A stretch of DNA of 36,741 nucleotides from Variovorax sp. CAN15 (GCF_030462475.1 NZ_JASMRZ010000002.1:296574-333314), one strand, 5' to 3'. Positions 27,026-36,352 are shown, counted from the first letter of the stretch. The notes: generated by a model from the sequence alone, not told the origin. Numbers and translations: made by a program.

Positions 27026-27493
27026 TCAGCCTGCCGCGAGGCGATTGCCGGAGGCCGCCTGCGTCCTGCGCGCGCCGTCCGGTCCGTAGAACAGCTGCGC
27101 GCTGGCCTGCAGGAAGTGCAGCGCCTGTTGGGTGAAATCGAGATGCGCGTAGACCATCGAGCCGTTGCGCAGGTTGTGGCCGCGCGCCTGCCCGGCGAGT
27201 TCCAGCAGCTCTTGCCAGGCCTTCTGCGCCTGCGGGCCCGCTGCCGCAGCGGCGGCATCGGCGCCCTCGCGCCCGGGCGGGAAGCCCAGTGCCGCCTGCA
27301 GCGCTTCGCGCTGCGCGTCGAGTTCGGCCATGCGGTCCAGCAGCACGGTCTTTTCTCCCGCGATGGCCGCCAGGTCGGTGAAGCTGCCGCCCGACATCGC
27401 CTCGGCCTCGCGGTCGAGCACCGACAGGAATTCCTCGATACAGGCGGCCTCGGTGCGCAGGTGGGCCAGCAGGTCGGCGTGCGGCTTCCTCAT
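27026..27493 (-). CDS. flgN: Flagellar export chaperone FlgN
   Basis: A 155-residue, largely helical cytoplasmic protein of the FlgN family, which escorts the hook-filament junction proteins FlgK and FlgL to the export apparatus. Features are the N-terminal helix LLAHLRTEAACIEEFLSVLDREAEAM, GEKTVLLDRMAELDAQREALQAALGFP in the middle, and the C-terminal NLRNGSMVYAHLDFTQQALHFLQ, where the N-hydrophobic-NG and QQAL segment is the recurring FlgN signature. The ATG overlaps the flgM stop (ATGA). Residues about 77-90 are an Ala-rich loop. flgK and flgL are not in the window. Confidence 0.9.
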   Translation of the reverse strand: MRKPHADLLAHLRTEAACIEEFLSVLDREAEAMSGGSFTDLAAIAGEKTVLLDRMAELDAQREALQAALGFPPGREGADAAAAAAGPQAQKAWQELLELAGQARGHNLRNGSMVYAHLDFTQQALHFLQASAQLFYGPDGARRTQAASGNRLAAG

Positions 27494-27852
27494 TCGCCGT
27501 CGCCTTTCTTCACGTCCTGCCCGTTGCCGGCGGGCGCATCGGGCGCGCCGGGCGCGAGCAGGTCGCGCACGCTGGCCAGCAGGCCGTCGGCGATGCGTTC
27601 GGGGCGGATCTGGTAGCGCCCCGCGCGGATGTCCTCGCGGATCGCCGCTACGCGGGCCGCATCGAAATCGCTCGCGGCACCCGCCGCGCTGGGCAGCGGG
27701 CGGATGTGCGCCGAAGGAGCCGGCGCCGCCGCCTTGGCGGAGCGCTGGGCGGCATCGGCACCGGTCGCGGCGGCCGCACCTGCCGTGCCTGCGGGGGCGG
27801 GCGTCGTTCGGGGAAGGGGCGTGGCCGAAGGGGCGGGTTGATCGATTTTCAA
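27490..27852 (-). CDS. flgM: Anti-sigma-28 factor FlgM
   Basis: A 120-residue small protein that binds and holds FliA (sigma-28) until the hook is complete, then is exported through it. The first half is low-complexity Ala/Pro/Thr-rich and probably disordered. The C-terminal part ASDFDAARVAAIREDIRAGRYQIRPERIADGLLASVRDLL (about residues 60-99) is the conserved sigma-binding segment. The start is a TTG at 27852 preceded by GAGG; it gives MKIDQP, a usual FlgM beginning. A matching FliA promoter lies just upstream, as expected for late-stage flgM expression. It overlaps flgN. Confidence 0.92.
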   Translation of the reverse strand: MKIDQPAPSATPLPRTTPAPAGTAGAAAATGADAAQRSAKAAAPAPSAHIRPLPSAAGAASDFDAARVAAIREDIRAGRYQIRPERIADGLLASVRDLLAPGAPDAPAGNGQDVKKGDGE

Positions 27853-27877
27853 GGTGATTCCTCTGGGGCTGACCCGT

Positions 27878-27904
27878 ATATCGGCAGCCTGCGCAAGAAC
27901 TTTA
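27878..27904 (-). promoter_or_regulatory. FliA (sigma-28) promoter of the flgM operon
   Basis: On the minus strand TAAAGTTC (27904-27897), an 11-base spacer and GCCGATAT (27885-27878) match the sigma-28 consensus TAAAGTTT-N11-GCCGATAA at 14 of 16 positions. It ends 25 bases before the flgM start codon and lies in the 85-base gap after flgA. It should drive flgM, flgN and, if there is no terminator, the YadA-anchor and regulator genes that follow with no room for one. Confidence 0.9.
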
Positions 27905-27937
27905 GGAATGGCGTGCGTGGCGGTCTTGTGCGCCGCG

Positions 27938-28651
27938 TCATTGCGCCAGCTGGATCTGCCCCTCTTCGTTCGCCACGCCGCTGACCAGCCGCCCGTCGCG
28001 AGTCCTGGCCTGCACCACGGCGCCTACCGCCGCCCCGGTCATGGCCTTGGCCTCGGTGCTGATGACGAAGCCCTGGCCCTGCGCCACCACCTTCACCGCC
28101 TGGCCTTGCTGGATGACCGTCACGCCGCGCAGCAGCTCCTTGCGCAGCGGCGCGCCGGGCGCCACGCGGTTGGCCGTGACCACGCCGGCGAGCTCCGCCG
28201 CGCTGGTGACGATGGAGCGCGGCAGCCGGGTGAGGTCGCCGGTGCGTTCGGCGACGTCGCCCGCGCCCAGCGGCCGGCCCGCGTCGATCGCACGCGTGGC
28301 CACGAAATAACTGCCTTCCACCGCCACGCGGGCCTGCACGAAGCGCGTCCATGGCCGCTCCGCCTGGCAGCGAACGCCCACCGACACCCGGCCCCACGGT
28401 TTCGCGCCCGGCGGCAGGAAGGCTTCTGGCGCGTCGCAGTCGGGCAGGGCGGAGGCGCCCCGGCCTTCAAGGCTGATCGTCACCTTGCCCGGAAGGCCGG
28501 CCGTCTGCACCTGCAGATATTTCTCGATGACCGCTCCTGCGGCAGCAGAGGTATCGGCTGCGTTGGCCGCGCAGCAGCCCGCCAGCGCCAGTGCCGGCAG
28601 CACGGTGCGCAGTGCGTGGTCGCGAAGCTCGGCAAGCTTTGGAAGGGTCAT
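27938..28651 (-). CDS. flgA: Flagellar P-ring assembly chaperone FlgA
   Basis: A 237-residue periplasmic protein that assists FlgI in building the P-ring. A signal peptide spans roughly residues 1-32 (ALALAGCCAANAA). The C-terminal SAF domain is clear: YFVATRAIDAGRPLGAGDVAERTGDLTRLP, then GVVTANRVAPGAPLRKELLRGVTVIQQGQAVKVVAQGQGFVISTEAKAMTGAAVGAVVQAR. Length is normal. It is transcribed away from flgB, with a 220-base divergent gap between them, and sits upstream of flgM with its own separate promoter region for flgM. Confidence 0.95.
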   Translation of the reverse strand: MTLPKLAELRDHALRTVLPALALAGCCAANAADTSAAAGAVIEKYLQVQTAGLPGKVTISLEGRGASALPDCDAPEAFLPPGAKPWGRVSVGVRCQAERPWTRFVQARVAVEGSYFVATRAIDAGRPLGAGDVAERTGDLTRLPRSIVTSAAELAGVVTANRVAPGAPLRKELLRGVTVIQQGQAVKVVAQGQGFVISTEAKAMTGAAVGAVVQARTRDGRLVSGVANEEGQIQLAQ

Positions 28652-28871
28652 CGGATACGTGTGGATAGTGGCTTCGATGGCGATGCGTCACACAGGAGCA
28701 ACGCATGCCGCCGCACGGAAATTCTAGAAATCCGCACGCCGATCGAAGTTGCGAGCAGCAGGCGAAAACCCCCTTTGTTCGGGCGATTGCAAAAGCGGCT
28801 CATGCATAGACTCGCTTTCCATCTGTCGCTGCGCCCCGCGCGTTGGCGACGCCTCAACGGATGGAACAAAC
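28652..28871. promoter_or_regulatory. Divergent flgA / flgB promoter region
   Basis: This 220-base gap must hold promoters for both early flagellar units. It includes the palindrome TTCTAGAA near 28720 and AT-richer stretches around 28710-28730. I could not find a convincing sigma-28 or sigma-54 (GG-N10-GC) element. Control by an FlhDC-type activator with a sigma-70 promoter would fit this group of bacteria, but no site was identified. Confidence 0.35.
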
Positions 28872-29279
28872 ATGCTCGACAAGCTGGATGCGGCGCTTCG
28901 CTTCAACCGCGAAGCCCTCAACCTCCGCGCGGAACGCCAGGAGGTTCTCGCGGCCAACATCGCCCATGCGGACACGCCCAACTACAAGGCGCGCGACTTC
29001 GACTTCAGCGCACGCCTGAGCGAAGCCGTGGAGCGCGGCCGCGCATCGCAGTCGATGTCGCTGGCCACCACCTCGTCGCGCCATCTCGCCGGACAGGCGC
29101 AGTCCATGCCCGACAAGGACCTGCTCTACCGCGTGCCCAACCAGTCCAGCCTCGACGGCAACACCGTCGAGATGGACGTCGAGCGCATCGCCTTCGCCGA
29201 CAACGCGCTGCGCTACGAGTCGAACCTCACGGTCATCAACGCGAAGATCAAGTCGCTGCTCTCGGCGGTGCAGCAGTAA
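28872..29279 (+). CDS. flgB: Flagellar basal-body rod protein FlgB
   Basis: A 135-residue proximal rod subunit. It starts MLDKLDAALRFNREALNLRAERQEVLAANIAHADTPNYKARDFDF, where the ANIAHADTPNYKARD block is the FlgB signature. It ends in the rod family's C-terminal helix (RYESNLTVINAKIKSLLSAVQQ). The ATG at 28872 is chosen over an out-of-frame ATG 11 bases earlier. It opens the flgBCDEFGHIJ cluster on the plus strand. Confidence 0.97.
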   Translation: MLDKLDAALRFNREALNLRAERQEVLAANIAHADTPNYKARDFDFSARLSEAVERGRASQSMSLATTSSRHLAGQAQSMPDKDLLYRVPNQSSLDGNTVEMDVERIAFADNALRYESNLTVINAKIKSLLSAVQQ

Positions 29280-29306
29280 CAGGCACAAGCAGCAGGAGCC
29301 CGTTCC

Positions 29307-29729
29307 ATGCCCTTCAACAGCACCTCCATGAACATCTTCGACGTGGCCGGCTCGGCCCTGACCGCGCAGTCGCAGCGCATGAACGTGACCGCGAGCAACA
29401 TGGCCAACGCAGAGAGCGTGGCCGGCCCAGACGGCATGCCCTACCGCGCGAAGCAGGTGGTGTTCCAGGTGGCGCCGTCGGCATACGGCGCAGGCGACAT
29501 CGGCGGCGTCAAGGTGGCCGGCGTGGTGGAAGACCCGTCTCCGCCGAAGCTCGTGTTCGACCCCAAGAGCCCGCACGCCAATGCCGAAGGCTATGTGGCG
29601 ATGCCCAACGTCAACGTGGTGGAGGAGATGACCAACATGATCTCCGCCTCGCGCAGCTACCAGGCCAACGTGGAGGTGCTCAACACCGCCAAGACGCTGA
29701 TGGTCAAGACGCTGACCCTCGGCCAGTAA
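29307..29729 (+). CDS. flgC: Flagellar basal-body rod protein FlgC
   Basis: A 140-residue rod subunit built with FlgB, FlgF and FlgG. It has the shared N-terminal motif [22 protein letters not shown] and the FlgC-type C-terminus [39 protein letters not shown]. Both ends form the coiled axial core. AGGAG precedes the ATG by eight bases. It sits 27 bases after flgB. Confidence 0.97.
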   Translation: MPFNSTSMNIFDVAGSALTAQSQRMNVTASNMANAESVAGPDGMPYRAKQVVFQVAPSAYGAGDIGGVKVAGVVEDPSPPKLVFDPKSPHANAEGYVAMPNVNVVEEMTNMISASRSYQANVEVLNTAKTLMVKTLTLGQ

Positions 29730-29780
29730 CTCCCCCCAGGTCCCGCGGGACACACAAGAAAGAACAGGCACCGAAGCGCC

Positions 29781-30467
29781 ATGGCCATCTCCGACACCTC
29801 GTCCATCACCGGACAGAACGCCGCCTCCGCGGTGAACAGCAACGGCAGCACCTCCAACGTGGACAGCGAGCAGCGCTTCCTGAAGCTGCTGGTCACTCAG
29901 CTGAACAACCAGGATCCGCTCAACCCGATGCAGAACGCCGAGCTCACCTCGCAGCTCGCGCAGATGAGCACCGTGAGCGGTATCGAGAAGCTCAACAGCA
30001 CGCTCTCGGGCCTGGTGAACCAGACCGGCTCCAACCAGCTGCTGCAGGCCACTTCGCTGATCGGGCAGAACGTGCTGTCTCCTGGCGACGTTCTCGCCAC
30101 CAGGGCGCCGGAAGAGGGCAAGGACCCGGCCATGCAGGCCTTCGCCGTGCAGCTGCCGGGCACCGCCTCCGACGTGCAGATCAAGATCCTTGATGCCAGC
30201 GGCAAGGTGGTGCGCACCATCGACGCCGGCTCCATGAACGAAGGCGTCAACGCCGTCACCTGGGACGGCAAGGACGACGTGGGCGCCGTGGTGCCCGCGG
30301 GCGCCTACCGCTTCACCGTCGAGGCGACCAACGGGGGCACCTCCGTGAAGTCGACCGCGCTCACCTTCTCGCAGGTCGCCGCCGTCAAGCAGGGCGCCAG
30401 CGGCGTGACGCTGGAGCTGTCGTCGGGCGAGAGCATCGGTCTGTCGGACGTGCGCCTGTTCCTCTGA
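29781..30467 (+). CDS. flgD: Flagellar hook assembly (scaffold) protein FlgD
   Basis: A 228-residue hook-cap protein that guides FlgE assembly and is then discarded. The N-terminal conserved block reads SEQRFLKLLVTQLNNQDPLNPMQNAELTSQLAQMSTVSGIEKLN (about residues 29-72). The middle holds an Ig/FlgD-type domain with DASGKVVRTIDAGSMNEGVNAVTWDGKDDVGAVVPAGAYRF, and GLSDVRLFL ends the protein. Length is normal. It lies 51 bases downstream of flgC and 67 upstream of flgE. Confidence 0.96.
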   Translation: MAISDTSSITGQNAASAVNSNGSTSNVDSEQRFLKLLVTQLNNQDPLNPMQNAELTSQLAQMSTVSGIEKLNSTLSGLVNQTGSNQLLQATSLIGQNVLSPGDVLATRAPEEGKDPAMQAFAVQLPGTASDVQIKILDASGKVVRTIDAGSMNEGVNAVTWDGKDDVGAVVPAGAYRFTVEATNGGTSVKSTALTFSQVAAVKQGASGVTLELSSGESIGLSDVRLFL

Positions 30468-30534
30468 GCTTCTTTCCCTTCCCCATCGCATTCAACGCAA
30501 ACGCGCCGCATCCAACGGCAGACAAGGAACCAAC

Positions 30535-31752
30535 ATGGCTTTTTCCCAGGGCATCAGCGGACTCGGCGTGGCTGCGGCCAACCTCGACGTCATCGGCAAC
30601 AACATCGCCAACTCGGGCACTGTCGGCTTCAAGTCCGCGGCGGCCACCTTCCAGGACGTGTACGCCGGCTCGCGCGTGGGCCTGGGGGCATCGGTGTCGG
30701 GCGTGACGCAGAACTTCTCGCAGGGCGTGACCCAATCGAGCAGCCGCCCGCTGGACGTGGCCATCCTCAATGGCGACGGCTTCTTCCGCCTGACCAGCGC
30801 CACGGGTGAGGTCATGTACTCGCGCAACGGCCAGTTCACGCGCGACAAGGACGGCTACATCGTCAACGCCTCGGGCCTGCGCCTGACCGGCTTCGGCGTG
30901 AACGCCAACGGCGGCGTCAGCGGCGGCACGCCGGCGGCCATCCAGATCCCGACCACGCCGATGACGCCCAAGGCAACGACCAGCATCGACGCCGAGTTCA
31001 ACCTCGACGCGCGCAAGTCGGCGCCCACCAAGACGCCGTTCAACCCCGCCGACTCCGACACCTTCAACTATTCGAACGCCGTCGGCCCCATCTACGACTC
31101 GCTGGGCAACCCGCACGACGTGTCGGTGTACTTCGTCAAGAGCGCCACGCCCGCCAACACCTGGGACATGTACGGCACCATCGACGGCGCGGCCATCGGC
31201 GCCGGCGCGCTCGGCACGATGACCTTCGACGCAGCCGGCAAGATGACCGCCCCGGCCAGCGGCCAGTTCAGCCTCGGCACGATCAACCTGACCAACGGCG
31301 CCGCGGCGCTCACGCCCACCATCGACATCTCGGGCACCACCCAGTTCGGCGCCGCCAACGCGATGAGCAAGCTCGGGCAGGACGGCTACCGCTCGGGCGA
31401 GCTCACCTCGTTCTCGATCAACGCCGACGGCACCATCACCGGCAAGTTCTCCAACGAGCAGACCAAGCTGCTGGGCCAGGTCGTGCTGTCCTCCTTCGCC
31501 AACCCCAACGGCCTGGAGCCCAAGGGCAACAACGTGTGGGCCGAGACGCAGGCCTCGGGCAACCCGCTCACCGGCACGCCGGGCGAGGGCACCAAGCTGG
31601 GCTCGCTGCAGTCGGGTGCGCTCGAGGCGTCCAACGTCGACCTCACCTCCGAGCTGGTCAACCTCATCGTCGCGCAGCGCAACTACCAGGCCAACGCGCA
31701 GACCGTGAAGACGCAGGACCAGGTCATGCAGACGCTGATGAACATCCGCTGA
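30535..31752 (+). CDS. flgE: Flagellar hook protein FlgE
   Basis: A 405-residue hook subunit. The N-terminal axial motif GISGLGVAAANLDVIGNNIANSGTVGFKSAAATF is followed by FlgE-specific DVAILNGDGFFRL and YSRNGQFTRDKDGYIVNASGLRLTGF. The surface-exposed middle (about residues 140-300) carries the variable domains D1-D2. The C-terminus has GALEASNVDLTSELVNLIVAQRNYQANAQTVKTQDQVMQTLMNIR, the canonical end. AAGGA stands before the ATG. Length agrees with hook proteins of about 400 residues. Confidence 0.97.
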   Translation: MAFSQGISGLGVAAANLDVIGNNIANSGTVGFKSAAATFQDVYAGSRVGLGASVSGVTQNFSQGVTQSSSRPLDVAILNGDGFFRLTSATGEVMYSRNGQFTRDKDGYIVNASGLRLTGFGVNANGGVSGGTPAAIQIPTTPMTPKATTSIDAEFNLDARKSAPTKTPFNPADSDTFNYSNAVGPIYDSLGNPHDVSVYFVKSATPANTWDMYGTIDGAAIGAGALGTMTFDAAGKMTAPASGQFSLGTINLTNGAAALTPTIDISGTTQFGAANAMSKLGQDGYRSGELTSFSINADGTITGKFSNEQTKLLGQVVLSSFANPNGLEPKGNNVWAETQASGNPLTGTPGEGTKLGSLQSGALEASNVDLTSELVNLIVAQRNYQANAQTVKTQDQVMQTLMNIR

Positions 31753-31798
31753 CGCGAAGACGACGACAAAGACCGAAGACCGACACCAGGAGCACCCA

Positions 31799-32545
31799 GT
31801 GGATCGCATGTTGTACGTCGCCATGAGCGGCGCCAAGCAGGTCATGGAACAGCAGGCCGCCGTCGCCAACAACATGGCGAACGTCTCGACGCCGGGCTTT
31901 CGCGCGCAGATCGCCAACTTCCGCGCGGTGCCGGTGGTCGGCCAGGAGGCGCCCACGCGCGCCTTCGTTGCCGCCACCACGCCCGGCGCCGACTTCACCC
32001 ACGGCCCGCTCACCGAGACCGGCCGCGCGCTCGACGTGGCCGTGAGCGGCCAGGGCTGGCTGGTCGTGCAGACGCCCGATGGCGGCGAGGCCTACACCCG
32101 TGTGGGCAACCTGCAGATCGGCGCCGACGGCCAGCTCACCACCATGGGCGGGCGCCCGGTGATGGGCGACAACGGCGCGCTGACCGTGCCGCCGGGCTCC
32201 ACGGTGAGCATCGCTTCCAACGGACTGGTGGGCGCGCGCGACGCGGCCTCCACCACGCTCACCGGCATTGCCGAAGTCGGCCGCCTGAAGCTGGTGAACC
32301 CGCCGGATGCCGAGCTCGAGCGCGGCGAGGACGGCCTGTTCCGCATGCGCGCGGGCCAGCCGCCGGCCGAAGCCGACGAGACCGTCACGCTGGTCAGCGG
32401 GGTGGTCGAAGGCAGCAACGTCAATCCGGTCGAGGCCATGGTGGCCATGATCGCCAACGCCCGCAGCTTCGAGATGCAGATGAAGTCGCTGCAGACGGCC
32501 GACACCAACGCGCAGTCCGCCAACAAGCTGCTGGCCTACGGCTGA
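31799..32545 (+). CDS. flgF: Flagellar basal-body rod protein FlgF
   Basis: A 248-residue proximal rod protein. The start is GTG at 31799 (AGGAG seven bases upstream), giving [14 protein letters not shown], the usual FlgF N-terminus; an in-frame ATG three codons later is possible but less typical. Motifs are [49 protein letters not shown] and the C-terminal [33 protein letters not shown]. It lies 46 bases after flgE and 46 before flgG. Confidence 0.96.
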   Translation: MDRMLYVAMSGAKQVMEQQAAVANNMANVSTPGFRAQIANFRAVPVVGQEAPTRAFVAATTPGADFTHGPLTETGRALDVAVSGQGWLVVQTPDGGEAYTRVGNLQIGADGQLTTMGGRPVMGDNGALTVPPGSTVSIASNGLVGARDAASTTLTGIAEVGRLKLVNPPDAELERGEDGLFRMRAGQPPAEADETVTLVSGVVEGSNVNPVEAMVAMIANARSFEMQMKSLQTADTNAQSANKLLAYG

Positions 32546-32591
32546 CGCGCGCTCTCCTTCTCGAAACTTCTTCCGCAGGACTCCCGCAAAA

Positions 32592-33374
32592 ATGATCCGC
32601 TCCCTCTACATCGCCAAGACCGGCCTCGACGCGCAGCAGACGCAGCTCGACGTGGTCTCCAACAACCTCGCCAACGTCGGCACCACCGGCTTCAAGCGCA
32701 GCCGCGCCGTGTTCGAAGATCTGGTCTACCAGAACCTGCGCCAGGTGGGAGGCCAGTCGTCGGACCAGACGCGCCTGCCTTCCGGCCTGCAGGTCGGCAC
32801 CGGCGTGCACGTGGTCGCCACCGAGCGCATCCACTCGCAGGGCAACCTCACCAAGACCGACAAGCCCACCGACGTGGCCATCAACGGCAGCGGCTTCTTC
32901 CAGGTGCTGATGCCCGACGGCACCACCTCGTACACCCGCGACGGTTCGTTCCAGACCGACCGCGACGGCCAGCTCGTCACCGCCAGCGGCTTTCCCGTGC
33001 AGCCGGCCATCACCGTGCCGGCCAACGCCACCAGCATCACCGTGGGCCGCGACGGCATCGTCTCGGTGGTGCAGGCAGGCAGCACCAACACCGTGCAGAT
33101 CGGCCAGCTGCAGCTCGCCACTTTCGTCAACCCCACGGGCCTGCAGAGCAAGGGCGAGAACCTGTACGCCGAGACCGACGCATCGGGCGCGCCCAACCAG
33201 GTGAACCCCGGCATCGACGGGGCGGGCACGCTGAGCCAGGGATACGTGGAAGCCTCGAACGTGAACGTGGTGGAAGAGCTGGTCAACATGATCGCCACCC
33301 AGCGTTCGTACGAGATCAACAGCAAGGCGGTCCAGACCTCGGACCAGATGCTGCAGCGCCTGGCCCAGCTGTGA
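32592..33374 (+). CDS. flgG: Flagellar distal rod protein FlgG
   Basis: A 260-residue distal rod protein, the standard FlgG length. It begins [51 protein letters not shown]. The FlgG-specific 18-residue-type insert region [22 protein letters not shown] follows, and it ends with [44 protein letters not shown]. The stop overlaps the GTG start of flgH (GTGA), so flgG and flgH are coupled. Confidence 0.98.
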   Translation: MIRSLYIAKTGLDAQQTQLDVVSNNLANVGTTGFKRSRAVFEDLVYQNLRQVGGQSSDQTRLPSGLQVGTGVHVVATERIHSQGNLTKTDKPTDVAINGSGFFQVLMPDGTTSYTRDGSFQTDRDGQLVTASGFPVQPAITVPANATSITVGRDGIVSVVQAGSTNTVQIGQLQLATFVNPTGLQSKGENLYAETDASGAPNQVNPGIDGAGTLSQGYVEASNVNVVEELVNMIATQRSYEINSKAVQTSDQMLQRLAQL

Positions 33375-34114
33375 GCGTGATGGTGACGATGTCGCAGGTG
33401 CTCCGTCTTCTCTGCCGTGGCGCCGCCCAGGCGATGGCCCGGCTGCTGACGCTGCTCGTGGCTGGGGGCGCGGTGCTCGCCACCGGCTGCGCGCAGGTGC
33501 CGCGCGAGCCGCTGGTGCACCAGCCGATGACTGCGCGCTCCGACAACTACGCGGCGGTGCAGACGCGGCGCTCGCCCGGCGCGATCTTCCAGGACGGTCC
33601 CGGCGCGAATGCGCTCTTCGAAGACCGCAGGCCGCGAAACGTGGGCGACATCCTCACCATCGTCATCAGCGAGAAGGTCAATGCGACCAAGAACTCCGGC
33701 GCCAACGCGAGCCGTACCGGCAGCACGACCGGCGTGTTCTCCGTCATTCCGAAGCTCATCGGCGGCCTGCTCGACGGGCAGGGCACGAATCTCTCGGGCA
33801 CCAACAAGCTCGACGCCAAGGGCGGGGCCAACGCCAACAACACCTTCAACGGCGTGATCACGGTCACGGTGACGGACGTGATGAGCAACGGCAACCTGCT
33901 GGTGAGCGGCGAGAAGCAGATGGGCATCAACCAGGGCACGGAATACATCCGCTTCTCGGGCGTGGTGAACCCGCGCACCGTCTCGGGCAACAACACCGTG
34001 CCTTCGACGCTGGTGGCCGATGCGCGCATCGAGTATTCGGCCAAGGGCTACATCGACGAGGCGCAGACCATGGGATGGATGCAGCGCATCTTCCTCAACG
34101 TCATGCCATTTTGA
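33371..34114 (+). CDS. flgH: Flagellar L-ring protein FlgH (lipoprotein)
   Basis: A 247-residue outer-membrane lipoprotein that forms the L-ring bushing. The N-terminus has a long signal ending in lipobox LATGC with lipidated Cys40. Characteristic segments are [97 protein letters not shown], and the end [13 protein letters not shown]. The GTG at 33371 overlaps flgG; ATG codons at 33380 and 33389 are alternatives that would shorten the signal by three or six residues. It is followed after two bases by the flgI ATG. Confidence 0.95.
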   Translation: MSVMVTMSQVLRLLCRGAAQAMARLLTLLVAGGAVLATGCAQVPREPLVHQPMTARSDNYAAVQTRRSPGAIFQDGPGANALFEDRRPRNVGDILTIVISEKVNATKNSGANASRTGSTTGVFSVIPKLIGGLLDGQGTNLSGTNKLDAKGGANANNTFNGVITVTVTDVMSNGNLLVSGEKQMGINQGTEYIRFSGVVNPRTVSGNNTVPSTLVADARIEYSAKGYIDEAQTMGWMQRIFLNVMPF

Positions 34115-34116
34115 AC

Positions 34117-35325
34117 ATGAAAAACCCCCAGGCTTCGCGCACTTCGTGTCGCTACTCCCACCCCCTTGCAGGGGGCGATGCCAATGGCCCGGCAAAGCCG
34201 GTTCCATGGCATCCCACGAATTTTCGGGCTCGCTTGCGCTTTGCGACGGTTGCTGTGCTGGGCGCATTGTTCTTTGTTCCTGTGCATGCCGAGCGGCTCA
34301 AGGAGCTCGCCAGCATCCAGGGCGTGCGCGACAACCCGTTGATCGGCTACGGGCTGATGGTGGGTCTCGACGGCACCGGCGACCAGACGATGCAGACGCC
34401 GTTCACCACGCAGAGCCTGAACAACATGCTGCAGCAGCTGGGCATCACGATTCCGCAGGGCGTGAACATGCAGCTGAAGAACGTGGCGGCGGTGATGGTG
34501 ACTGCCACGCTGCCTTCGTTCGCGCGGCCCGGACAGAACATCGACGTGACTGTGTCTTCGATGGGCAATGCGAAGAGCCTGCGCGGGGGCACGCTGCTGA
34601 TGACGCCGCTGAAAGGCGTGGACGGCATGACGTACGCGGTGGCGCAGGGCAACATGGTGGTCGGCGGCGCGGGGGCCTCGGCCAACGGGAGCAAGGTGCA
34701 GGTCAACCAGCTCAGCTCGGGGCGCATTCCGGCCGGGGCGCTGGTGGAGCGGACGGTGGAGTCGCCCGTGGGTGCCGAGGGCACGTTCTCGATCGAGCTG
34801 AACCGCTCCGACTTCGGCACCACGCAGCGCGCGGTGGATGCGATCAACCGGCAGTTCGGTTCGGGCACGGCCGAGGCCATCGATGCGCGGTCGATCCGCG
34901 TGCGCGCGCCCGAGCCGCAGCAGCGCGTGGGTTTCCTTGCGCGGCTGGAAGACCTCGAAGTGACGCCGACGCAGGCCGGCGCCCGCGTGGTGGTGAATGC
35001 ACGCACCGGGTCGGTGGTGATGAACCAGGCCGTGCGCGTGAAGGACTGCGCCATCGCACACGGCAACCTGTCGGTGGTCATCAACACCGAGCCGGTCGTC
35101 AGCCAGCCGGGAGCGTTCTCGGGCGGCAGCACGGTGGCGGCGCAGACTTCGCAGATCTCGGTCAACCAGGGCGGCGGCGCGATCCAGATGGTGCGCGGCG
35201 GCGCTTCGCTGTCGGACGTGGTCAAGGGGCTCAACAGCCTCGGTGCGAACCCGCAGGACCTCGTGTCCATTCTCCAGGCCATGAAGTCGGCCGGCGCCCT
35301 GAGCGCCGAGCTCGAAATCATCTGA
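34117..35325 (+). CDS. flgI: Flagellar P-ring protein FlgI (5' end contains repeat-derived sequence)
   Basis: A periplasmic P-ring subunit. The mature part starts [47 protein letters not shown], the canonical FlgI beginning, and ends [14 protein letters not shown]. From the ATG at 34117 the protein is 402 residues, about 38 longer than usual. The extra N-terminal residues 4-37 are encoded by a dispersed hairpin repeat and precede a normal signal peptide ([18 protein letters not shown]). An in-frame TTG at 34234 would give 363 residues, the usual size, starting just before that signal. Neither start has a clear Shine-Dalgarno. Which one is used is open; the function call is firm. Confidence 0.93.
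   Translation: MKNPQASRTSCRYSHPLAGGDANGPAKPVPWHPTNFRARLRFATVAVLGALFFVPVHAERLKELASIQGVRDNPLIGYGLMVGLDGTGDQTMQTPFTTQSLNNMLQQLGITIPQGVNMQLKNVAAVMVTATLPSFARPGQNIDVTVSSMGNAKSLRGGTLLMTPLKGVDGMTYAVAQGNMVVGGAGASANGSKVQVNQLSSGRIPAGALVERTVESPVGAEGTFSIELNRSDFGTTQRAVDAINRQFGSGTAEAIDARSIRVRAPEPQQRVGFLARLEDLEVTPTQAGARVVVNARTGSVVMNQAVRVKDCAIAHGNLSVVINTEPVVSQPGAFSGGSTVAAQTSQISVNQGGGAIQMVRGGASLSDVVKGLNSLGANPQDLVSILQAMKSAGALSAELEII
34124..34216. repeat. Dispersed Comamonadaceae-type hairpin repeat at the flgH-flgI junction
   Basis: Two hairpins lie close together: CCCCC-TTGCA-GGGGG (34161-34175) and CCGGC-AAA-GCCGG (34189-34201). They are embedded in GCTTCGCGCACTTCGTGTCGC and the end GGTTCCATGGCATCCC. From memory this layout matches an intergenic repeat common in Variovorax and Acidovorax genomes. 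Here it sits in the reading frame of flgI, or forms an untranslated leader if the TTG at 34234 is the start. I see no second copy in the window. Confidence 0.65.
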
Positions 35326-35338
35326 CGGAGCCGGTGCG

Positions 35339-36319
35339 ATGACGGTATCGGCCAACGACCGCAGTGGCGCGCTCGACCAGCGTTTTGCACTCGACGTGCA
35401 GGGCGTCGATGCCCTGCGCCGCACGGTGCGCAGCTCGCCTGAAGAAGGGCTGCAGCAGGTCTCGCGGCAGTTCGAGGCGCTGTTCATGAACATGGTGCTC
35501 AAGAGCATGCGCGAGGCGACGCCCTCGAGCGGCCTTTTCGGCAGCCAGGACCAGAAGGTGTACCTGTCGATGTTCGACCAGCAGCTCACGCAGAACCTCT
35601 CGGGGCGCGGCGTGGGGCTGGCCGAGGCGATGCTGGCGCAGCTGCGCCGCGGCATGCCGTCGGGACCGCCCGATGCGCAGGCCGATGCCGAGATCGGCGT
35701 CAAACCGATGCCGCTGGATCCGGCCATGCCCGGCTTCCCGCTGGGCGCGCGCGCGGGCATTCCGATCGGTTCGGCGCCCGTCGCGTCGACGGCGCGCACG
35801 GCGGATCTCGGCATCTACCAGTTCAACGGCGACCGGCGCACGCAGGGCGCGAATTCCGGATCGCTGCAGGGCCAGGTCGACGAGTTCGTGGGCCGCATGG
35901 GCGCATCGGCGCAGGCCGCGAGCACGGCCAGCGGGGTGCCGGCGCCGCTGATCCTTGCGCAGGCCGCGCTCGAATCGGGCTGGGGCAAGCGCGAGATCCG
36001 CGCCGACGACGGCACGCAGAGCTTCAACCTGTTCGGCATCAAGGCCGACCGCGGCTGGAAAGGCGCGACGGTGGAGACCACCACCACCGAGTACGTCGAC
36101 GGCGAGCCGCAGAAGGTGCGCGCGAAATTCCGCGCCTATGCCTCGTACGAGGAAGCCTTCACCGACTACGCCCGTTTCATTACCCGCAACCCGCGCTACG
36201 CGAACGTGCTGGCGACCGACGACCCGAACGAGGCGGCCCATGGCCTGCAGCGCGCGGGCTACGCGACCGACCCGCGCTACGGCGAGAAGCTGGTTCGCAT
36301 CATGCAGAAATTCGGTTGA
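35339..36319 (+). CDS. flgJ: Flagellar rod assembly protein / peptidoglycan hydrolase FlgJ
   Basis: A 326-residue two-domain protein. The N-terminal rod-binding domain (about residues 20-100) has EEGLQQVSRQFEALFMNMVLKSMREATPSSGLFGSQDQKVYLSMFDQQL. A Pro/Gly-rich linker leads to a glucosaminidase-type domain (about 180-326) with the likely catalytic Glu212 in AQAALESGWGKREI and later NLFGIKA and YASYEEAFTDYARFI. It clears a hole in peptidoglycan for the rod. It is the dual-domain form usual in beta- and gammaproteobacteria. GGAG precedes the ATG at 35339, 13 bases after flgI. Confidence 0.96.
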   Translation: MTVSANDRSGALDQRFALDVQGVDALRRTVRSSPEEGLQQVSRQFEALFMNMVLKSMREATPSSGLFGSQDQKVYLSMFDQQLTQNLSGRGVGLAEAMLAQLRRGMPSGPPDAQADAEIGVKPMPLDPAMPGFPLGARAGIPIGSAPVASTARTADLGIYQFNGDRRTQGANSGSLQGQVDEFVGRMGASAQAASTASGVPAPLILAQAALESGWGKREIRADDGTQSFNLFGIKADRGWKGATVETTTTEYVDGEPQKVRAKFRAYASYEEAFTDYARFITRNPRYANVLATDDPNEAAHGLQRAGYATDPRYGEKLVRIMQKFG

Positions 36320-36352
36320 GCCGCCCAAGCGCTCATTGCACCAAGGAACCCC

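Noticed and set aside
28854..30491. Large minus-strand open frame opposite flgB, flgC and flgD
   Set aside because: It overlaps three confidently assigned flagellar genes and has shadow-type composition rich in Val, His, Gly and Arg.
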